Shown here in pieces: positions 36,994 through 41,524 of a stretch of 41,524 bases of DNA. The DNA lies in the NCBI RefSeq assembly GCF_003105155.1, contig NZ_QETK01000041.1, forward strand, positions 1 through 41,524. Reading direction: 5' to 3'. The stretch is from Pseudomonas sp. SDI. Lineage in GTDB: Bacteria > Pseudomonadota > Gammaproteobacteria > Pseudomonadales > Pseudomonadaceae. Position 1 is the stretch's first letter; every line of letters begins with the position of its first letter. Position numbers and translations under genes: made by a program. A model generated the notes under the pieces. That model ran no database searches, was not told the origin of the DNA, and saw nothing but the letters and a program-made list of their open reading frames with translations.

Positions 36994-37683
36994 ATGGTTG
37001 GCAGGAACATTCTGATCGTTGACGACGAAGCGCCGATTCGCGAGATGATCGCCGTTGCATTGGAAATGGCCGGCTATGACTGCCTCGAAGCGGAGAACTC
37101 GCAGCAGGCCCATGCCATCATCGTCGATCGCAAGCCGGACCTGATCCTGCTCGACTGGATGCTGCCCGGCACCTCCGGCATCGAACTGGCCCGGCGCTTG
37201 AAGCGTGACGAGCTGACCGGCGACATCCCGATCATCATGCTCACCGCCAAGGGTGAGGAAGACAACAAGATCCAGGGCCTGGAAGTGGGCGCCGACGACT
37301 ACATCACCAAGCCGTTTTCGCCGCGTGAACTGGTGGCCCGGCTCAAGGCCGTACTGCGTCGCGCCGGCCCGAGCGATGGTGAGTCGCCGATCGAAGTGGG
37401 CGGCCTGCTGCTCGACCCGATCAGCCACCGCGTCACCATCGACGGCAAGCCGGCCGAGATGGGCCCGACCGAATACCGTCTGCTGCAGTTCTTCATGACC
37501 CACCAGGAGCGCGCCTACACCCGTGGCCAGTTGCTCGACCAGGTCTGGGGCGGCAACGTCTATGTGGAAGAGCGCACCGTCGACGTGCACATCCGCCGCC
37601 TGCGCAAGGCGCTGGGTGATGCCTACGAAAATCTGGTACAAACGGTCCGCGGCACGGGTTACCGCTTCTCCACCAAGAGCTGA
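36994..37683 (+). CDS. phoB: phosphate-regulon response regulator PhoB
   Basis: A 229-residue OmpR-family regulator. The receiver domain (1-120) has acidic residues Asp10 and Asp11, the phosphoacceptor Asp54 in LILLDWMLPG, and the LTAKGE and DDYITKPFSP segments. The winged-helix DNA-binding domain (about 130-229) ends VQTVRGTGYRFSTKS, with the recognition segment VDVHIRRLRKAL. It activates pst, phoA and other phosphate genes. A Pho box upstream indicates autoregulation. phoR follows 45 bp later. Confidence 0.98.
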   Translation: MVGRNILIVDDEAPIREMIAVALEMAGYDCLEAENSQQAHAIIVDRKPDLILLDWMLPGTSGIELARRLKRDELTGDIPIIMLTAKGEEDNKIQGLEVGADDYITKPFSPRELVARLKAVLRRAGPSDGESPIEVGGLLLDPISHRVTIDGKPAEMGPTEYRLLQFFMTHQERAYTRGQLLDQVWGGNVYVEERTVDVHIRRLRKALGDAYENLVQTVRGTGYRFSTKS

Positions 37684-37728
37684 GCCGGTGTAGTTGCCCA
37701 GCAATTGATAGAAAGGACGCGTCGTTAA

Positions 37729-39039
37729 TTGAACCAGAACTGGCATGGCACCCTGATTCGCCACATGCTGTTGCTGATCACTGTCTGCCTGCTGGCCGGC
37801 CTGATCAGCGGCTACTACGGTTGGAGCCTGGCCGTGGGCCTGGCGCTCTACCTGGGCTGGACCCTCAAGCAACTGCTGCGCCTGCACGAATGGCTGCGCC
37901 TGCACAAACCCGATGAAGCACCACCCGACGGCTACGGCCTGTGGGGCGAGGTGTTCGACAGCATCTATCACCTGCAACGCCGCGATCAACGCGTGCGTGG
38001 GCGCCTGCAAGCGGTAATCGACCGTGTGCAGGAGTCTACGGCCGCGCTCAGGGACGCGGTGATCATGCTCGACAGCGACGGCAACCTGGAGTGGTGGAAC
38101 CGCGCCGCGGAAACCCTGCTCGGCCTGAAAACCCCGCAGGACAGCGGCCAGCCGGTTACCAACCTGGTCCGTCACCCGCGCTTCAAGGAGTACTTCGAGC
38201 AGGAAAACTACCTCGAACCACTGGAAATCCCCTCGCCGATCAGCGACCGCCTGCGCATTCAGCTGCACATCACCCGCTACGGCAACAACGAGCACCTGAT
38301 GCTGGTGCGCGACGTGACCCGCATTCATCAGCTTGAACAGATGCGCAAAGACTTCGTCGCCAACGTCTCGCACGAGCTGCGCACGCCGCTGACGGTGATT
38401 GCCGGCTACCTGGAAACCCTGCTCGACAATGTCGAGGAGGTGAACCCGCGCTGGGTCCGTGCCCTGCAGCAGATGCACCAACAAGGCGGGCGCATGCAAA
38501 CCCTGCTCAACGACCTGTTGCTGCTGGCCAAGCTGGAAGCCACCGACTACCCGTCGGACAATCAGCCGGTGAAGGTCGATGCATTGCTGCAGTCGATCAA
38601 GGGCGACGCCCAGGCGCTGTCCGGCCAACGCAATCAGCAGATCAGCCTGGAAGCCGAACCCGGCATACGCCTCAAGGGCAGTGAAGCCGAGCTGCGCAGC
38701 GCCTTCTCCAACCTGATCTTCAACGCCGTGAAATACACCCAGGACGGCGGGCAGATCCGCATTCGCTGGTGGGCCGACGACCAGGGCGCGCACCTGCGGG
38801 TGCAGGATTCCGGCATCGGCATCGACCCCAAACACATCCCGCGCCTGACCGAGCGCTTTTACCGGGTCGACTCCAGCCGTGCCTCCAACACCGGCGGTAC
38901 CGGCCTGGGCCTGGCGATCGTCAAGCACGTGCTGTTGCGCCATCGCGCGCGCCTGGAGATCAGCAGCGTACTGGGCCACGGCAGCACCTTCACCTGCCAT
39001 TTCGCCCCGGCACAAGTCGCAGCGCCACGACCCGACTGA
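37729..39039 (+). CDS. phoR: phosphate-regulon sensor kinase PhoR
   Basis: A 436-residue sensor kinase with two N-terminal membrane helices (about 10-47), a charged linker (48-95), a PAS domain (about 96-195), a His-kinase dimerisation domain with phosphoacceptor His215 in VSHELRTPLTV, and a C-terminal ATPase domain (NLIFNAVKYT, DSGIGID, GGTGLGLAIVKH). There is almost no periplasmic loop, as in E. coli PhoR, so it senses phosphate through the Pst/PhoU complex. The start is a TTG at 37729 with AAAGGA 11 bp upstream; a normal ATG is absent nearby. Confidence 0.95.
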   Translation: MNQNWHGTLIRHMLLLITVCLLAGLISGYYGWSLAVGLALYLGWTLKQLLRLHEWLRLHKPDEAPPDGYGLWGEVFDSIYHLQRRDQRVRGRLQAVIDRVQESTAALRDAVIMLDSDGNLEWWNRAAETLLGLKTPQDSGQPVTNLVRHPRFKEYFEQENYLEPLEIPSPISDRLRIQLHITRYGNNEHLMLVRDVTRIHQLEQMRKDFVANVSHELRTPLTVIAGYLETLLDNVEEVNPRWVRALQQMHQQGGRMQTLLNDLLLLAKLEATDYPSDNQPVKVDALLQSIKGDAQALSGQRNQQISLEAEPGIRLKGSEAELRSAFSNLIFNAVKYTQDGGQIRIRWWADDQGAHLRVQDSGIGIDPKHIPRLTERFYRVDSSRASNTGGTGLGLAIVKHVLLRHRARLEISSVLGHGSTFTCHFAPAQVAAPRPD

Positions 39040-39086
39040 GCCAACGCCCTTTGCATTTGCGCCCTCAGCCGCTACATTGGCGGGCG

Positions 39087-39108
39087 GGTGCCAGCGGATG
39101 CTGGCACC
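39087..39108. repeat. perfect hairpin between phoR and the CNNM gene
   Basis: GGTGCCAGC (39087-39095) and GCTGGCACC (39100-39108) form a 9-bp perfect stem with the loop GGAT. No T run follows. It lies 45 bp before the next start codon. Confidence 0.65.
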
Positions 39109-39153
39109 TGCTTCCTCCCTAATTCGAAAAGACGGACCCCGTAAAACCCCATC

Positions 39154-40494
39154 ATGGACCCTTCCCCTGGTTTTAGTTTCGCCTCACTGTTTGCCGATTT
39201 CGGCATGATTCTTTTTGCGCTGCTGCTGGTTCTGCTCAACGGCTTTTTCGTTGCTGCGGAGTTCGCCATGGTCAAATTGCGCTCGACCCGCGTCGAGTCG
39301 ATTGCCGAGCAGCATGGCTGGCGCGGGCAGATCCTGCGCACCGTGCACAGTCAGCTGGACGCCTACCTGTCGGCCTGCCAGCTGGGCATCACCCTGGCCT
39401 CGCTGGGCCTGGGCTGGGTCGGCGAGCCGGCCTTCGCGCACCTGCTCGAACCGTTGCTGGCAGCAGTCGGCGTCGAGTCGCCCGAAGTGATCAAGGGCGT
39501 ATCGTTCTTCAGCGCCTTCTTTGTCATTTCCTACCTGCACATCGTGGTCGGCGAGCTGGCACCCAAGTCCTGGGCAATCCGCAAGCCCGAGCTGCTGTCG
39601 CTGTGGACCGCGGTGCCGCTGTACCTGTTCTACTGGCTGATGTACCCGGCCATCTACCTGCTCAACGCCAGCGCCAACGCCATCCTGCGGATCGCCGGCC
39701 AGGGCGAACCGGGCCCACATCACGAGCACCATTACAGCCGTGAAGAACTCAAGCTGATCCTGCACTCCAGCCGTGGCCAGGACCCGAGCGACCAGGGCAT
39801 GCGCGTGCTGGCTTCGGCGGTGGAAATGGGCGAGCTGGAAGTGGTCGACTGGGCCAACTCCCGCGAAGACATGGTCAGCCTGGACGCCAATGCGCCGCTC
39901 AAGGAGATCCTCGCGATGTTCCGCCGGCACAAGTTCAGCCGCTACCCGGTGCTCGACGCCGAAAGCGGCGAGTTCGTCGGCCTGCTGCACATCAAGGACC
40001 TGCTGCTGGAGCTGGCGGCGCTGGATCACCTGCCGGAGTCGTTCAACCTGGCTGAACTGACCCGCCCGCTGGAGCGCGTGTCGCGGCACATGCCGCTGTC
40101 GCAGCTGCTGGAACAGTTCCGCAAGGGCGGCGCGCACTTCGCGCTGGTCGAGGAAGCCGATGGCAAGGTGATCGGCTACCTGACCATGGAAGACGTGCTG
40201 GAGGTGCTGGTCGGCGATATCCAGGACGAGCACCGCAAGGCCGAGCGCGGCATCCTTGCCTATCAACCGGGCAAGCTGCTGGTGCGTGGCGACACGCCGC
40301 TGTTCAAGGTCGAGCGCCTGCTCGGCGTGGACCTGGACCACATCGAGGCGGAAACCCTCGCCGGCCTGGTCTACGAGACGCTCAAGCGCGTGCCGGAAGA
40401 GGAAGAAGTGCTGGAAGTCGAAGGCCTGCGCATCATCATCAAGAAGATGAAAGGGCCGAAGATCGTCCTGGCCAAGGTACTCAAGCTCGACTGA
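39154..40494 (+). CDS. CNNM/CBS-domain membrane protein (CorC/HlyC family)
   Basis: A 446-residue protein. Residues 15-200 form the CNNM (DUF21) membrane part with three to four helices (FGMILFALLLVLLNGFFVAA; VSFFSAFFVISYLHIVVGEL; LYLFYWLMYPAIYLLN), followed by a soluble His-rich linker (HHEHHY). Two CBS domains come next (about 235-345, with SRYPVLDAESGEFVGLLHIKD and FALVEEADGKVIGYLTMED), and a C-terminal CorC_HlyC domain (about 360-446). Such proteins bind nucleotides and are linked to Mg2+ or other cation efflux, though many are annotated as hemolysins. It matches the PA5362 position, and no clear ribosome site precedes the ATG. Confidence 0.88.
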   Translation: MDPSPGFSFASLFADFGMILFALLLVLLNGFFVAAEFAMVKLRSTRVESIAEQHGWRGQILRTVHSQLDAYLSACQLGITLASLGLGWVGEPAFAHLLEPLLAAVGVESPEVIKGVSFFSAFFVISYLHIVVGELAPKSWAIRKPELLSLWTAVPLYLFYWLMYPAIYLLNASANAILRIAGQGEPGPHHEHHYSREELKLILHSSRGQDPSDQGMRVLASAVEMGELEVVDWANSREDMVSLDANAPLKEILAMFRRHKFSRYPVLDAESGEFVGLLHIKDLLLELAALDHLPESFNLAELTRPLERVSRHMPLSQLLEQFRKGGAHFALVEEADGKVIGYLTMEDVLEVLVGDIQDEHRKAERGILAYQPGKLLVRGDTPLFKVERLLGVDLDHIEAETLAGLVYETLKRVPEEEEVLEVEGLRIIIKKMKGPKIVLAKVLKLD

Positions 40495-40500
40495 GTGCCT

Positions 40501-41397
40501 TCACGGGTTGCCCGCCGTGAAGTTGGGCAACGCCCCGACGGGCTGGTTGAACTGGTAGGGAATCGACTCCAGCGCCAGCCCGACATTGCGCTGCACCACA
40601 AAATGCAGGTGCGGCCCGCTGCTGTTGCCGGTGTTGCCGGAGCGCGCCAGCGGCGTACCGTAGGCAACCCGCTGCCCCTCCTGAACCAGCACCGAGCCAC
40701 GCATCAGGTGCAGGTACACGCCCATGGTGCCATCGGCGTGCAGAATCCGCACGAAATTGCCCGACGGGTGGCTGCCGCGCCCGCGCTGATCGTTCTCGAT
40801 CTTCACCACCACCCCTGCTCGCGAAGCAATGATCGGCGTGCCTTCGGGCATGGCGATATCCATCGCGTAGCGGCCCTTGGGGCCGAAATGGCTAAAGCGA
40901 CCGTTCGGGCCCTGGCTCAGGCGAAACGGCCCGCCACGCCAGGGCAACGGGTAGCGGAACGCCTGCGGCCGCTGGATCGGGTCGCCGAGGGCATAGGTGA
41001 ATGTCTTCCGGTAGTTCACCGGCTGGCCGGGTCTGCGTGCGCTAAGGCTGGTCAGGGTGATCGTCGAGCGTGGCGGCAACACCCGGCGCACCAGGCGTGA
41101 AGCGCCTTCACGGGCATTACTGACGCCCTCCAGGCGCAGTTGCACTTCCACCGGGGCGAACAGCTCGTTGCGCGCGCTGAAGCGCACCCCGCCGTTCTCA
41201 CGGCTGGCCTGCAGGTGCACCTTGCCTTCCAGAGGTTCGACCATCTGGTCGCGGAACACGAACGGTCGCGCGCCGGCCATCGGCTGGTCGGAATAGAACA
41301 CCACGCCGTAGGCGTCGGTGCGCTTGTAGAAGGTCATGGCCAACGCCGGGCCTGCGGCCACCAGCAAGGCACAGAACAGCAGCAGGCGAGCAGGCAT
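40501..41397 (-). CDS. secreted M23-family metallopeptidase
   Basis: A 298-residue exported protein. Residues 1-20 (MPARLLLFCALLVAAGPALA) are a signal peptide. A DUF4124-like first part (FYKRTDAYGVVFYSDQP) and a beta-rich region are followed by a LytM-type zinc peptidase domain (about 155-285). Zinc ligands visible are His170 and Asp180 (SHFGPKGRYAMDIAMPEGTP) and His265 within GPHLHF, with His263 as the catalytic neighbour; all appear intact. It would cut peptidoglycan cross-links. It converges with the CNNM gene, with 6 bp between. Confidence 0.88.
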   Translation of the reverse strand: MPARLLLFCALLVAAGPALAMTFYKRTDAYGVVFYSDQPMAGARPFVFRDQMVEPLEGKVHLQASRENGGVRFSARNELFAPVEVQLRLEGVSNAREGASRLVRRVLPPRSTITLTSLSARRPGQPVNYRKTFTYALGDPIQRPQAFRYPLPWRGGPFRLSQGPNGRFSHFGPKGRYAMDIAMPEGTPIIASRAGVVVKIENDQRGRGSHPSGNFVRILHADGTMGVYLHLMRGSVLVQEGQRVAYGTPLARSGNTGNSSGPHLHFVVQRNVGLALESIPYQFNQPVGALPNFTAGNP

Positions 41398-41495
41398 GAC
41401 TAGTGGCCTTCTGACAGTGGTGCTTTGTCGAAGCCTAGCAGGGGATATTGCAGGGAGATGAACGCGAGTGTGTCAGGGTGATAAGCGGTGCCTTT

Positions 41496-41520
41496 ATCGC
41501 GGGACGAGCCCGCTCCCACA
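41496..41520 (-). repeat. REP-like element at right edge
   Basis: Reading the minus strand, TGTGGGAGCGGGCTCGTCCC and CGCGAT repeat the 25-base core of the REP at 21-51, in the opposite orientation. It lies upstream of the M23 gene's start region, at the very end of the window. Confidence 0.75.
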
Positions 41521-41524
41521 GTTG

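Noticed and set aside
1..41524. CRISPR arrays, tRNA or rRNA genes, prophage or transposon genes
   Set aside because: No regularly spaced repeats, no tRNA-like cloverleaf or conserved rRNA segments, and no integrase, transposase or phage structural proteins were seen on either strand.

Overview
The window is a gene-dense, GC-rich stretch of a Pseudomonas chromosome, most likely from the P. putida/P. fluorescens side of the genus. Protein sequences and gene order (rpmB-rpmG, radC, coaBC-dut-algC-argB, pyrE/crc, rph/yicC-gmk, rpoZ-spoT, exbBD-tonB, oxyR-recG, rubredoxin pair, ubiC-ubiA, phoB-phoR) match the conserved Pseudomonas backbone as I know it. Pseudomonas-type REP repeats (GTGGGAGC...GCGAT) sit at both extreme ends and at three internal places, so the window may be an assembly contig broken at repeats. 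I see no rRNA, tRNA, CRISPR array, integrase, transposase or prophage gene.

Layout. 1-2.2 kb: an aldehyde dehydrogenase of the gamma-glutamyl polyamine pathway (KauB/PauC type), divergent from a small cupin. 2.2-2.6 kb: ribosomal proteins L33 and L28 (minus strand). 3-5.3 kb: an orphan peptide-binding lipo-/periplasmic transport protein and radC, converging with a 17-bp overlap. 5.4-9.8 kb: coaBC, dut, algC, argB and a small zinc-ribbon protein, all plus strand. 9.9-11.4 kb: pyrE and crc, divergent. 11.4-14.3 kb: a DUF4870 membrane protein and rph (minus), then yicC and gmk (plus).

14.4-20.9 kb: an accessory-looking block lying between gmk and rpoZ. On the minus strand it encodes a gamma-glutamylpolyamine synthetase (PuuA/PauA), a second KauB/PauC-type dehydrogenase, a gamma-glutamyl-GABA hydrolase (PuuD/PauD) and an APC permease; a LysR-type regulator is divergent. 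Together these would import a polyamine, glutamylate it, oxidise the aldehyde intermediate and release the amino acid. The oxidase step (PuuB/PauB) is absent from the window.

21.0-25.5 kb: rpoZ, spoT (TTG start), ridA, a lipoprotein and an SDR-like protein. 25.7-27.9 kb: exbB-exbD-tonB. 28.0-32.5 kb: oxyR, recG and an HDOD protein. 32.5-34.8 kb (minus): an SCP2-like small protein, an HU-type DNA-binding protein, rubredoxin reductase and rubredoxin. 35.0-36.9 kb: ubiC-ubiA and a secreted-repeat protein. 37.0-41.4 kb: phoB (behind a clear Pho box), phoR, a CNNM/CBS membrane protein and a secreted M23 peptidase.

Most of the window is ordinary core chromosome. The best candidates for a closer look are the polyamine block inside the gmk-rpoZ interval, the mosaic similarity of the two KauB paralogues, and several regulatory sequences (shared divergent -10 elements, a TTCCA/TGGAA operator candidate and TTG starts of spoT and phoR). 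I did not find a convincing wholly new system.
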